DNA of 64,000 nucleotides from Bacteroidales bacterium (lineage in GTDB: Bacteria; Bacteroidota; Bacteroidia; Bacteroidales; F082). Shown here piece by piece: positions 8,651 through 17,117 of the stretch. A program made the translations under genes and the position numbers. The stretch spans positions 1 to 64,000 of the forward strand of contig JAFSJF010000038.1 in the NCBI GenBank assembly GCA_017439405.1, written 5' to 3'. How positions within the stretch are numbered: the stretch's first letter is position 1; the number at the start of each line of letters is the position of its first letter. Below the pieces are notes generated by a model, which saw only the letters and a program-made list of their open reading frames with translations, made no database searches and had not been told where the DNA came from.

Positions 8651-9730
8651 CTATTTCGGCGCTTTTCTCAACAAATAAACCCCAAGCACGCAGAAAATCA
8701 TGTTGGGAATCCAGACGGCCAGGGCGGGCGAGAGGCTGCCAGAGATGGCGAACGACTTTGAGATTTGCATGAAGAGGATGTAGGAAAAGGCGATAGTGAT
8801 GCCGATGCCGAGGTGCAGGCCAATGCCTCCCCTCACCTTCCGGCTCGACAAGGCCGCTCCGATGAGCGTGAGTATGATGATGGCGGCTGGGTCGGCCATG
8901 CGGCGGTGCATCTCCACCTCGTAGGCCTTCACGCCCTCGGCACCTTTCTGCTTCATTTCAGCGATATGGGCGCGAAGCTCAAAGTAGTTCATCTCCTCAA
9001 AATCCTCCTTCATCTTGTAGAGGTCGGTGGGGAGCAGGTTCAACACCGTGTCGAGATTCCGGCCTTGCACCAACCTTTCGTCGTCGCCGTCGATGTATCG
9101 GATGGCATACGGGTCGAGACGCCAATCGAAAGTCCCCGTGGTGTCCTTATAGAGAACATCCGACAAAGCCTTGAATTTCAGCTCGCTGCCCTCATATTTC
9201 TCCCATGAGAACTTGTAGCCGTATTCCTTGGAAATGTTGTAGCTCTCCACATAAACATACTCATCCTTGCCGACTTGGATGTGAATATCGCGCCCTGCAC
9301 TATGGGTGAGACGCTCCATGTATTCGTCCTTGAAACGTCGTCGGATCTCATTGGTTTTGGGTATCAGGAAGTTGCCGAAATACAACGACATGACCATGAT
9401 GGTGACGGCGGCCAAAATGTAGGGGTAAAGAAAGCGCCAAAAACTGATGCCGCTGCTCAAGATGGCCACCACTTCAGTATGAGATGCCATCTTGGAAGTG
9501 AAAAAAACCACGGCGATGAAGGCGAACAAATGGATGAACAAGTTGATGTAATACGGGATGGAAGTGATGTAATAGTCCACCAGCACCCGCTGCCACGGCG
9601 CGTCATGCTTCAGGAAACTGTTGAGGTTCTCCGACAAGTCGAAAATGATGACAATCACGATAAGCATCGAGATGGCAAAGAAAAACGTGCCGATGAACTT
9701 CTTGAATATGTAGAGGTCTAACTTCTTCAT
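8651..9730 (-). CDS. LptF/LptG family LPS export permease
   Basis: A 359-residue inner-membrane protein of the YjgP/YjgQ family, the permease of the LPS transporter LptB2FG. Seen: N-terminal DLYIFKKFIGTFFFAISMLI, two further hydrophobic segments before residue 110 including the IAVVFFTSKMASHTEVVAIL coupling region, a periplasmic beta-rich domain (about 120-260) and three C-terminal helices. It sits just downstream of tgt, a common arrangement in Bacteroidetes. Whether it is LptF or LptG is not decided by sequence alone. Confidence 0.88.
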   Translation of the reverse strand: MKKLDLYIFKKFIGTFFFAISMLIVIVIIFDLSENLNSFLKHDAPWQRVLVDYYITSIPYYINLFIHLFAFIAVVFFTSKMASHTEVVAILSSGISFWRFLYPYILAAVTIMVMSLYFGNFLIPKTNEIRRRFKDEYMERLTHSAGRDIHIQVGKDEYVYVESYNISKEYGYKFSWEKYEGSELKFKALSDVLYKDTTGTFDWRLDPYAIRYIDGDDERLVQGRNLDTVLNLLPTDLYKMKEDFEEMNYFELRAHIAEMKQKGAEGVKAYEVEMHRRMADPAAIIILTLIGAALSSRKVRGGIGLHLGIGITIAFSYILFMQISKSFAISGSLSPALAVWIPNMIFCVLGVYLLRKAPK

Positions 9731-9744
9731 TCAGTGTGTTTTTT

Positions 9745-9780
9745 TGACGCGGGACTTCGGGACGCGAAACTTCGGGACTT
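9745..9780. repeat. GC-rich GACGCGGGACTTCGGGA-type repeat
   Basis: The short gap between tgt and the LptG-like gene contains GACGCGGGACTTCGGGACG units. Related units are at 5218-5256, 19647-19705, 31726-31741 and 38813-38832, all intergenic. Confidence 0.5.
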
Positions 9781-10909
9781 AGAGTCGCCTTGTGACTTTG
9801 GGCAACATAGAGTCACGCCAGTTGGTGAAGTCGCCTTCCACGATGTGCCTCCGTGCCTCGCGGACGAGCCACAGGTAGAAGCCGATGTTGTGCAGGCTGG
9901 CAATCATGGGGCCGAGGATCTCGCCCGCAACGAACAGATGACGCACATAGGCCCGCGAATATTGTGCATCGACGAAAGTTTCGCCATCGGGGTCGAGGGG
10001 CGAAAAGTCGGCCTTCCACTTCTCGTTCCTCAGGTTGATGATGCCTTCAGAGGTGAAAACCATGCCATTGCGACCATTTCGGGTTGGCATGACGCAGTCG
10101 AACATATCGACGCCACGCGAGATGCCCTCCAAGATATTGGCCGGCGTGCCTACACCCATCAGGTAACGCGGCTTGTCTTTCGGTAAGATGCTGTTAACCA
10201 ACTCTATCATCTCGTACATTTTCTCGGTCGGCTCGCCCACGGCCAATCCACCGATGGCATTGCCGTCGGCGTTTTTCGAGGCGACGTATTCCGCCGACCT
10301 TTCGCGCAGGTCGCGATAGACGCAGCCTTGCACGATGGGGAACAGAGCCTGTTCGTAGCCGTATTTCTGCTCGGTTGCCGCAAAACGGTCGCAGCAGCGG
10401 TCGAGCCAGCGATGGGTCAATTCCATGCTCTTTTTGGCATAGTTGTAGTCAGCCGTGCCAGGCGTGCATTCGTCGAAGGCCATCATGATGTCGGCCCCGA
10501 TGCTGCGCTGGATGTCCATCACTTTTTCGGGCGTGAAAAGGTGCCTCGAGCCGTCGATATGCGACTGGAACGTCACGCCTTCCTCCTTCATTTTCCTGAT
10601 TCCCGTCAGTGAAAACACCTGAAAGCCACCGCTATCCGTAAGGATTGGCCTGTCCCAGCCGTTGAACTTGTGGAGGCCTCCGGCAGCTTCAAGCACATCG
10701 AGGCCCGGACGCAGATATAGATGATAGGTGTTGCCCAAGATGATTTGCGCCTTGACCTCTTCGCGCACATCGCGGATGTGGCAAGCCTTCACCGTGCCCG
10801 CCGTCCCGACTGGCATGAAAATCGGGGTCTCAATCGGGCCATGGTCAGTATTGAAAACGCCAGCACGGGCCGCGCTTTTGGGGTCGTTTGCCGTAATGTC
10901 GAATTTCAT
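9779..10909 (-). CDS. tgt: tRNA-guanine transglycosylase (queuosine)
   Basis: A 376-residue enzyme that exchanges G34 for a queuine precursor in GUN anticodons. Seen: catalytic nucleophile region DSGGFQVFSLTGIRK, MAFDECTPG, the substrate motif GGLAVGEP and VDMFDCVMPTRNGRNG with the second catalytic Asp. Oddity: the C-terminal zinc site, normally CxCxxC before YSRAY..HL, reads PDGETFVDAQYSRAYVRHLF with no cysteine, while the later His (SLHNIGFY) is kept. I believe other Bacteroidetes share this, but that is recall. Start ATG 10909; the promoter is divergent from a glycosyltransferase gene. Confidence 0.93.
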   Translation of the reverse strand: MKFDITANDPKSAARAGVFNTDHGPIETPIFMPVGTAGTVKACHIRDVREEVKAQIILGNTYHLYLRPGLDVLEAAGGLHKFNGWDRPILTDSGGFQVFSLTGIRKMKEEGVTFQSHIDGSRHLFTPEKVMDIQRSIGADIMMAFDECTPGTADYNYAKKSMELTHRWLDRCCDRFAATEQKYGYEQALFPIVQGCVYRDLRERSAEYVASKNADGNAIGGLAVGEPTEKMYEMIELVNSILPKDKPRYLMGVGTPANILEGISRGVDMFDCVMPTRNGRNGMVFTSEGIINLRNEKWKADFSPLDPDGETFVDAQYSRAYVRHLFVAGEILGPMIASLHNIGFYLWLVREARRHIVEGDFTNWRDSMLPKVTRRL

Positions 10910-10927
10910 TCCCGCTCTAATTTTGCG

Positions 10928-10956
10928 CAAAAGTAAGAATTTTTTTCCTAACTTTG
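10928..10956. promoter_or_regulatory. Divergent promoters for tgt (minus) and glycosyltransferase (plus)
   Basis: Two Bacteroidetes -7 elements lie back to back: TACTTTTG on the minus strand (10935-10928), 19 nt before the tgt ATG, and TAACTTTG on the plus strand (10949-10956), 24 nt before the GTG start of the glycosyltransferase. A TTTTG at 10920-10924 may be the -33 element of the plus-strand promoter. Confidence 0.6.
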
Positions 10957-10979
10957 CGACACTAAAAACAAACCATACC

Positions 10980-12143
10980 GTGCATATCGAGTTTTTTTAC
11001 AACCAATTCAGTTTCATTGTTTTAGTTTGCTTCATCATCGCCCTACTCATCCAACTTTTTTACCATTGGGGCGTTTTTTCGAAAGTGGCTTTCTTCAAAT
11101 CGAAGCCTTGGCAAAAGGAGGGCACGGCGTTGGAACCCGTCTCCGTAGTCATCTGCGCCCGCGACGCCTACGAATACCTCACCGAACTCATTCCCGCCCT
11201 ACTCCATCAAGACTATCCTGATTTTGAGATCGTTATCGTCAACGACTGCTCCGACGACGAGACCGAGGAATACCTGAAAGACCTCGCCCGCAAGGAGCCG
11301 AGAATCAAGCCCGTGCAGCTCAAGCAGCACCTCAATTTTTTCAGCGGCAAGAAGTTCCCTCTCTCGATGGGCATCAAGTCGGCCAAAAACGACCTGCTCG
11401 TCCTCACCGAATGCAACTGCATGCCTTCCAACGACTTATGGCTACGCAGCGTGGTGGAGTGCTACAACGGCAAGACCGAAATCGTCATCGGCTACAGCCC
11501 ATACATGCAAAGAAAAGGCAGCCTGAACCGCCTCATGCGCTTCGATGCCTTGCAGCAGGGCTTGCTTTACCTCTCGGCGGCCCTGAAAAGACATCCCTAC
11601 ATGGGTGTAGGCAGCAACCTTTCATACCGCAAGGAGCTGTTCTACAGAAACAAGGGTTTCATTTCGCATTACACCACCTCTGTTGGCGACGACGACCTCT
11701 TCATCGGCCAAGCCGCCAACAAGAAGAACACCGAGGTCCTGATTGACGCCGACGATGCCATACGCACCACCCCACCTCGCAGCTTCAGGCTTTGGATGCG
11801 GCAAAAGAGCAGCCGCTATTCCACCATCCCGAAATACAGCGCGAGGGCCAGGATTTCACTAAGCTTGTTCTATCTGTCGCAGTTCGTTTTCTACGCCGCT
11901 TTCGTCGCCTTGCTGTGCCTGAAGCCCGCCTTTTCCCTTTCCTTTGGGGCAGTTTTCTACATCCCCATCCTCATCTTCTTTTTCCTGCTTCGCTTTGGAA
12001 CCCAGCTCTTTGTCTATCACAAAGCCTCAAGGCGCTTGGGCGAGCGGGGCTTGCTCCCTGGGTTGCTGGTCTATGACCTGCTGTTCGCCCTCCTTTCGCC
12101 TCTCCTTAGATTGATGGGGCGGATGAATGTCGGGGTGGAATGA
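10980..12143 (+). CDS. Family 2 glycosyltransferase, membrane-bound
   Basis: A 387-residue protein if the GTG at 10980 is used; longer frames would start inside the divergent tgt gene. An N-terminal helix (FSFIVLVCFIIALLIQLF) is followed by a GT-A domain: VVICARDAYEYL, EIVIVNDCSDD (nucleotide-binding Asp pair), TECNCMPSN in the place of the usual DxD loop, SVGDDDLFIG as the acidic catalytic region, and QKSSRYST as a degenerate QxxRW motif. Two or three C-terminal helices follow. The weak DxD and QxxRW matches mean metal use and processivity are uncertain. The gene stands alone, divergent from tgt; product unknown. Confidence 0.8.
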   Translation: MHIEFFYNQFSFIVLVCFIIALLIQLFYHWGVFSKVAFFKSKPWQKEGTALEPVSVVICARDAYEYLTELIPALLHQDYPDFEIVIVNDCSDDETEEYLKDLARKEPRIKPVQLKQHLNFFSGKKFPLSMGIKSAKNDLLVLTECNCMPSNDLWLRSVVECYNGKTEIVIGYSPYMQRKGSLNRLMRFDALQQGLLYLSAALKRHPYMGVGSNLSYRKELFYRNKGFISHYTTSVGDDDLFIGQAANKKNTEVLIDADDAIRTTPPRSFRLWMRQKSSRYSTIPKYSARARISLSLFYLSQFVFYAAFVALLCLKPAFSLSFGAVFYIPILIFFFLLRFGTQLFVYHKASRRLGERGLLPGLLVYDLLFALLSPLLRLMGRMNVGVE

Positions 12144-12177
12144 ATCGAAGGATTAGACCTCGAAAACGCCGTGCTCA

Positions 12178-12232
12178 GGAATTGCAAATTCCCTATTCAA
12201 CGCTTGCGAATTTCAAATTCGCAAGAACGGGG
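12178..12232 (+). repeat. 55-bp repeat, left border of the HEPN/MNT cassette
   Basis: Starts GGAATTGCAAATTCCC and ends with the hairpin CTTGCGAAT-ttcaa-ATTCGCAAG plus AACGGGG. An equally long copy in the same orientation is at 13086-13140; the two differ at about five positions. Both copies could also act as terminators of the convergent genes. Confidence 0.85.
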
Positions 12233-12236
12233 ATAC

Positions 12237-12632
12237 TTAGTTGAGCAAGCCTTCTATTATCGATACCATGTCCTTGGCTTTGGGAATCATAGGAAGGACT
12301 TCGTCCTCGGTGGTCTCAAAAAGGCAGGTGTAGTCGCTTTTCTCACGCATGTTCTCCAAACGGGCAAAAAAGCTGCCATATTCCACATCAATCAAGCCTT
12401 CCTTGACAAAATGCTTGCTGAAAAGCACGGAAACTCCCTGATGCGATGCGGCATGAAGTCCATTTTTAATCAGCAAGGCCGTGATGGCATGAAAAACCGC
12501 ATAATACACACGGTTGGCCAATGTGTCCCAAAGCTTTGCGTTTTCAAGAATTGGGAACTGGTCTATCAATCGGTGGGCTTTTTCGATTTCAAACTCCACC
12601 ATGATTTTTCTTTCTTCGTCGCTGAGGCTCAT
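12237..12632 (-). CDS. HEPN-domain toxin of a HEPN/MNT module
   Basis: A 131-residue all-helical HEPN protein. The HEPN active-site motif R-X(6)-H is intact: Arg41 to His48 in ANRVYYAVFH. Known HEPN toxins paired with MNT proteins are RNases acting on tRNA or mRNA, inhibited when the MNT partner adds AMP to the toxin. The gene starts inside the MNT gene (4-nt ATGA overlap), the standard arrangement. The pair is framed by 55-bp direct repeats. RNase activity is inferred from the motif. Confidence 0.85.
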   Translation of the reverse strand: MSLSDEERKIMVEFEIEKAHRLIDQFPILENAKLWDTLANRVYYAVFHAITALLIKNGLHAASHQGVSVLFSKHFVKEGLIDVEYGSFFARLENMREKSDYTCLFETTEDEVLPMIPKAKDMVSIIEGLLN

Positions 12633-12946
12633 ACCAGTACAATTTTATCGTGTTCTACATTGTGGTAAAACGGGGAAAACGACATTGTTTTCCATTTGTC
12701 CATCGTGTAAAGATGAGCGGAAACAGGCACTCCGTAATCATATCCCAATGAAATGAAGGGATAGGAATAGGTGTCGAAATCGGAAAACTCCTCTTTGTCC
12801 TTGTTCAATAGGATGAGCAAGTCCCAATCGGAATCGGGCCTGAAATCGCCACGGGCACGCGACCCATAGAGATACAAATGCCCGTCGGAAGGAATAATCT
12901 CCCTGCCAAGTCGTTGGATTTGGTTCAATATGTCGTTTGATGCCAT
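12629..12946 (-). CDS. MNT nucleotidyltransferase antitoxin
   Basis: A 105-residue minimal nucleotidyltransferase. The catalytic signature is complete: YGSRARGDF (Gly28-Ser29) and DSDWDLLIL with Asp40 and Asp42, the GSx(10)DxD pattern. In characterised HEPN/MNT pairs (MntA) this enzyme AMPylates the toxin and thereby silences it. It is the first gene of the pair and overlaps the HEPN gene by 4 nt. ATG at 12946; upstream DNA is A/T-rich but no clear -7 element is certain. Confidence 0.88.
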   Translation of the reverse strand: MASNDILNQIQRLGREIIPSDGHLYLYGSRARGDFRPDSDWDLLILLNKDKEEFSDFDTYSYPFISLGYDYGVPVSAHLYTMDKWKTMSFSPFYHNVEHDKIVLV

Positions 12947-13085
12947 GTCTTTACAATTTGATACTGCAAAAATACATTAATTCCATAACATGGCCAAAAT
13001 ACCATAAAAACCTTGCAAAAATAACGCCATCCGCCCAGCTCCTCCAAGGTTTCCATAGAGAAGATGGGCGGATGTGTCATGTTCG

Positions 13086-13140
13086 GGAATTGCAAATTCC
13101 CTTCTCACAGCTTGCGAATTGCAAATTCGCAAGAACGGGG
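13086..13140 (+). repeat. 55-bp repeat, right border of the HEPN/MNT cassette
   Basis: Second copy of the 55-bp repeat at 12178-12232, same orientation, with the hairpin CTTGCGAAT..ATTCGCAAG and the same AACGGGG end. It lies 139 nt upstream of the MNT start and just after the end of the FISUMP lipoprotein gene. Confidence 0.85.
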
Positions 13141-13147
13141 AACGGGG

Positions 13148-14794
13148 TTATTCAACAGAGTGAACCAAGCGCACCGAGTACCCGTGGTAGAGGCTGCTCG
13201 CGTCGAGCGCGTCGAGGCTGGAGTCGTAGAAGCACACGTTGTACGCGGAGTCGCTGCCCATGTACGAACTCGACCAGTAGTAGCCGATGGAACCGTCGAC
13301 CAAAGTCCCATAGCGGTCGCCCGCGGCAGGCAGGAAGAGAGCTCCGTTGACCTCAAGCACATTGGACCAATCCTCGGCGGTAATGATGTTGGTGTTGTAG
13401 CGAGTGCCGCTACTATTTGTTTTGTTCAGTGTATAGGTGGAGGCTGTCCAGTCGTTGGGCAGGAGGATGACACCGCTCACGCCGTTCACCTTAGCCTTGG
13501 CATAGCGGATGCCGCTGGTGGTGCTGCGGGTGTCGATGACATAGCCCCACTCGTCATCGGTCAAGGTGCGCCAGCCGCTGTTTTCAGTGTTGCCGCCGTT
13601 GCTGATGGCGTTGTAGCCCCAGTCGGCTTGGCCGGTTTGATCATACAGGCTGTAGGGTTCACTGCCGTAGACGTAGTAGTCCTCGTTATTTTCGCTGGTG
13701 CTCCAAGGCTGGTAGCAAACTGCACCATGGTTGTAGCCGCTCGTACCCCATCCGAAGAGGCTTACCACATCTTGGTCGGCATAATCATCGCCAACTTCTT
13801 GATCTTCGGTTTCCACCATATCATACTGGTGCTCCATGAAGCTCCAGTCTTGCGATGATTTGGTGTACTGCAAGTTGCCTTGCGAAAAACGAAAGGCTTG
13901 CGAGGCAGATACGGAGAATTCACCGCGCAGACTGCCCGTGTTGTATGAGGCAACGGACAAGGCTATCGGCGTTTCCGTATTTCCGTCAGCGCAATAGAAC
14001 CTGCCACCAACGATGCCGTAGTTGAAGACGTTGTTGCAAGTGCCTGTGGTGCGCTTCGAGATGAAAGTGATGTCGGTCGCGAGTTCCTCCGTGCCGTCGG
14101 TGTGGTTCGGCAGGAGCATCACGTAGCAAGGGCTGGTCGCGCCATCGGCCACCGTGCCGGCGCAGATGAGGTTCTGGCCTTCGGCGTTGGTCTTGCTGTA
14201 GCTCGGGGTGTTCGTGCTGAAGTCGAGGGTCAGTTGGTTGTTGATGTTGTCGCCGAAGAAGTACACCGCCTCGCCTGTCTCGGCCATGCCCGCGAGGTCG
14301 AAATAGGCCATCGCGACAAGGGTCTGCATCGTGGCTTGCGCCGTAACTGTCTCGCCTTCGGTCACTTCCACGCCGGTTTGCGTGCCGTAGCCCACATGAT
14401 AGTCGCCGAGGTTGGCCAAAGTGCCGTCCTGATTGGAGAAGTCCATCGTGAACGAGGTGGCGCCGTTGCCGATGGTCTGCGTGTTGCCCACATAGTAGTA
14501 GTGGAAGTCGTAGGTGCCTCCTGTGATGGAGAGCGTGCCCGTGAAGGTGCTGCCGCCTCCGCTGCCGTTGGTCACATGGCCGACGCACTGGCCGTTAGTG
14601 ACCACATAAATCTTGTCGTTCGCGCTCCAACTGATGGCTCCGTTTGGCCCAAACGAGGTCCTTGAGCCGTTGTTGGCCGTCAGCTCCATGCGGATGCCGT
14701 TTTCGGGCGTTTCGGTCGAGCCGCTTTCCTGTTTCTTGCATTGCGTGAACAATGCGAGCGTTGCCAAAACAAGGATGAAACTCAGCTTTTTCAT
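13148..14794 (-). CDS. Surface lipoprotein: fimbrillin-like N-terminus, FISUMP-like C-terminus
   Basis: A 548-residue lipoprotein; ATG 14794 gives a signal peptide with lipobox LFTQC. The N-terminal half (ELTANNGSRTSFGPNGAISW, then SANDKIYVV) resembles Bacteroidetes fimbrillin-like and Mfa-like adhesins. The C-terminal half (SGWRTLTDDEWGYVI, GVILLPNDW, LFLPAAGDRYG, GYYWSSSY, GYSVRLV) matches the Fibrobacter succinogenes major paralogous (FISUMP/DUF1566-type) domain. Likely exposed on the outer membrane; ligand unknown. Its start lies 4 nt inside the end of the small PID-CTERM-like gene on the same strand, so the two are probably one operon. Confidence 0.75.
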   Translation of the reverse strand: MKKLSFILVLATLALFTQCKKQESGSTETPENGIRMELTANNGSRTSFGPNGAISWSANDKIYVVTNGQCVGHVTNGSGGGSTFTGTLSITGGTYDFHYYYVGNTQTIGNGATSFTMDFSNQDGTLANLGDYHVGYGTQTGVEVTEGETVTAQATMQTLVAMAYFDLAGMAETGEAVYFFGDNINNQLTLDFSTNTPSYSKTNAEGQNLICAGTVADGATSPCYVMLLPNHTDGTEELATDITFISKRTTGTCNNVFNYGIVGGRFYCADGNTETPIALSVASYNTGSLRGEFSVSASQAFRFSQGNLQYTKSSQDWSFMEHQYDMVETEDQEVGDDYADQDVVSLFGWGTSGYNHGAVCYQPWSTSENNEDYYVYGSEPYSLYDQTGQADWGYNAISNGGNTENSGWRTLTDDEWGYVIDTRSTTSGIRYAKAKVNGVSGVILLPNDWTASTYTLNKTNSSGTRYNTNIITAEDWSNVLEVNGALFLPAAGDRYGTLVDGSIGYYWSSSYMGSDSAYNVCFYDSSLDALDASSLYHGYSVRLVHSVE

Positions 14795-15045
14795 TGCTTG
14801 TCCTCCTTTCTCTTTAGGGCCGCATAGCCTGCGCCAGCCGCCATGAGCAGCACCAAACCGCCACTGAGCGGGGCTTCCTCGGTCGGATTTTGGGCAATCA
14901 TGCCGCCGCCTTGCCATTCCATGCCGCCGCCACGGTTACTTTCTGAGGCTTCAAAACCTCTGTCGAAAATGCCGCGCGAGCCGTCGCTTTGGGCGTTCAT
15001 CGTCATCGGAAACAGCATGGTCGCCATTGCCATCGAAAGCACCAA
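14791..15045 (-). CDS. Small exported protein with PID-CTERM-like C-terminal sorting tail
   Basis: About 84 residues from the TTG at 15045. It has a hydrophobic export signal ending MTMNAQ, a short Gly/Met-rich middle, and a tripartite tail: APLSGG, a hydrophobic helix (LVLLMAAGAGYAALK) and a basic end (KRKEDKQ). From memory this resembles the PID-CTERM sorting domain described for Bacteroidetes. Oddity: the positively charged start of the signal peptide (RKTKKK) lies upstream of 15045 with no ATG in frame, so the real start may be non-canonical (ATT at 15087) or the sequence has an error. It overlaps the lipoprotein gene by 4 nt. Confidence 0.6.
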   Translation of the reverse strand: MVLSMAMATMLFPMTMNAQSDGSRGIFDRGFEASESNRGGGMEWQGGGMIAQNPTEEAPLSGGLVLLMAAGAGYAALKRKEDKQ

Positions 15046-15440
15046 GGCTTTCTTCTTCGTCTTTCGATTTCTCTTTGCTTTTTTAATTTTGCTTTTGTTT
15101 AGTTGTTGATTTTGTTTTAGTTAACCTTTTTGGCTTCCGTTCCAACACCGAACAAAAGGAGCGTGAGCTGCCTTGTTTTTTTCATCTCACTTGAAGGTCC
15201 TGGAAATCACCTGAATAAAAGGATGAGAAAACAGCCCACGCCAAACAGCGTGAAGCCATTATTCAACCTCCTTTTATTGTTTTTTGAGAGAATTTTCCAG
15301 GTTCTCAAGTGAAAGGAAGCAATAACGCTTCAATTATTCGAAATGTCTTGAACTAGCGAGCCAATTCGGCGGCAAAATAGGGATTTTTTGTGCAGCACAA
15401 ACAAAAAAGCAAAAAAACGCGCAAATTCCCTTTTCCGGAA
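15046..15440. other. Intergenic region with a long-range stem-loop
   Basis: No gene is apparent. Between 15188 and 15311 there are nested arms: CACTTGA..CTGGAAA pairs with TTTTCCAG..TCAAGTG (15293-15311), and inside it AATAAAAGGA (15214-15223) pairs with TCCTTTTATT (15269-15278). This could be a structured 5' leader or a small RNA; no known RNA family is recognised. The stretch 15330-15440 is A/C-rich with nothing else visible. Confidence 0.4.
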
Positions 15441-15480
15441 ACGCAAAAAGGAGCTGCCAGTCGGCAGCTCCTTATGCGTT
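15441..15480 (-). terminator. Rho-independent terminator of rny
   Basis: Perfect 11-bp arms AAGGAGCTGCC (15448-15458) and GGCAGCTCCTT (15463-15473) with a 4-nt loop. On the minus strand the hairpin is followed by TTTTTGCGTTT. It lies 30 nt after the rny stop. Confidence 0.85.
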
Positions 15481-15502
15481 CGGAATGGTTTTTCCTTCCA
15501 GC

Positions 15503-17071
15503 TTACTTCGCGTATTGCACGGCTCTCGTCTCGCGGATGACCGTGATCTTGATTTGGCCAGGATAGGTCATCTCGGTCTGGATCTGCTTCGAGAGGTCGT
15601 AGGCGATGCGGTCGGCGTCTTGGTCGGTCACCTTGTCGGCGCCCACGATGACGCGCAGCTCGCGGCCTGCCTGAATGGCGTAGGTCTTCACCACGCCCGG
15701 ATAGCTCATGGCCATCTCCTCCAGCTTGTTCAGGCGCTGGATGTAGGCTTCCACCACCTCGCGGCGGGCACCCGGGCGGGCACCCGAGATGGCGTCGCAC
15801 ACCTGCACGATGGGCGAAATCAGGTTGTCCATCTCGATCTCGTCGTGGTGCGCACCGATGGCGTTGCAGATGTCGGGCTTCTCCTTGAAGCGTTCCGCCA
15901 CCTTCATGCCGAGTATGGCGTGAGGCAGCTCTTCCTCGTTCTCGGCCACCTTGCCGATGTCGTGGAGGAAACCGGCGCGTTTGGCGGCCTTCACGTTGAG
16001 GCCGAGTTCGGCGGCCATCGTCGCGCATAGCTTGGCGGTCTCGATGGAGTGTTGTAGCAGGTTCTGTCCGTAGGAAGTGCGGTATTTCATGCGACCCACC
16101 ATCTTGATGATTTCCGGGTTCAGGTTATGGATGCCGAGGTCGATGGAGGTGCGCTTGCCGGTCTCGATAATCTCTTGTTCCACTTGCTTTTCCACCTTGT
16201 GGACCACTTCCTCGATGCGTGCGGGGTGGATGCGACCGTCGGTGACGAGCTTCTGCAAGGAGAGGCGTGCAATCTCGCGGCGGATGGGGTCGAAGCCGGA
16301 GATGAGGATGGCGTCGGGGCTGTCGTCGATGATGATTTCGACGCCGGTGAGCGACTCGAGGGCGCGGATGTTGCGGCCTTCGCGGCCGATGATGCGGCCC
16401 TTGATTTCGTCGTTCTCGATGTTGAACACGCTGACGGTGTTCTCCACCGCCGTCTCCGAAGCGGTGCGCTGGATGGTCTCCAGCACGATTTTCTTGGCCG
16501 TCTGCGCCGCGCTCATCTTGGCTTCCTCCGTGACTTCCTTCACATAGACCATGGCGTCGGCCTGGGCGTCTTCCTTGATGAGTTCGACGAGTTGCGCCTT
16601 GGCTTCCTTGGCCGAGAGACCTGAAATGGCTTCCAGTTTCTTCGCCTCCTCGCTGTAGATGCGGTCAAGGTCGGCCTTCTTCTTGTCGATGCTTTCCATT
16701 TGCGCATCAAGGCGTTGCTGTGCGGCTTGCACTTCCTTGGACTTGCGTTGCGCTTCTTCCATCTTCTTGTTGGCCTGTTCCTTCAGTTGGTTGATGCGGT
16801 TTTCGGCGCTGGCCAGCTCGCGCTTGCGGTCGTTGCAGGCCTTCTCGTGCTCGTCCTTCATCTGGAGGAATTTCTCCTTGGCCTGAAGGATGCGCTCCTT
16901 CTTGATGACTTCCGCTTTCTCCTTCGCTTCTTCGAGCAGGGCGGTCTCCTCTTTGGTGACGGCGTTTTTCAAGACGGTGGCCGTGATGAAATAGCCTATC
17001 GCGAGGCCCACGACCAAGGCCACTGCGACGATGATAACCAGTGTTGTTGTTGTGATGTTGAGTAATAACAT
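15503..17071 (-). CDS. rny: Ribonuclease Y
   Basis: A 522-codon membrane-anchored endoribonuclease that starts mRNA decay. Seen in order: an N-terminal transmembrane helix ([19 protein letters not shown]), a long coiled coil to about residue 200, a KH domain ([19 protein letters not shown]), and an HD domain with HSIETAKLC and AGFLHDIGK providing the metal ligands. ATG at 17071 places the helix at the very N-terminus; the open frame upstream is the 6S RNA gene. It is the last gene of the coiled coil-zapA-6S-rny block. Confidence 0.95.
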   Translation of the reverse strand: MLLLNITTTTLVIIVAVALVVGLAIGYFITATVLKNAVTKEETALLEEAKEKAEVIKKERILQAKEKFLQMKDEHEKACNDRKRELASAENRINQLKEQANKKMEEAQRKSKEVQAAQQRLDAQMESIDKKKADLDRIYSEEAKKLEAISGLSAKEAKAQLVELIKEDAQADAMVYVKEVTEEAKMSAAQTAKKIVLETIQRTASETAVENTVSVFNIENDEIKGRIIGREGRNIRALESLTGVEIIIDDSPDAILISGFDPIRREIARLSLQKLVTDGRIHPARIEEVVHKVEKQVEQEIIETGKRTSIDLGIHNLNPEIIKMVGRMKYRTSYGQNLLQHSIETAKLCATMAAELGLNVKAAKRAGFLHDIGKVAENEEELPHAILGMKVAERFKEKPDICNAIGAHHDEIEMDNLISPIVQVCDAISGARPGARREVVEAYIQRLNKLEEMAMSYPGVVKTYAIQAGRELRVIVGADKVTDQDADRIAYDLSKQIQTEMTYPGQIKITVIRETRAVQYAK

Positions 17072-17117
17072 TTTAAACTCTGTTTTTACCCGGCTCGCGA
17101 GGGAAGAAAAAAAAAGA

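Noticed and set aside
12171..12668. Plus-strand 165-codon frame over the HEPN gene
   Set aside because: It is antisense to an intact HEPN gene with its active-site motif and includes the border repeat.
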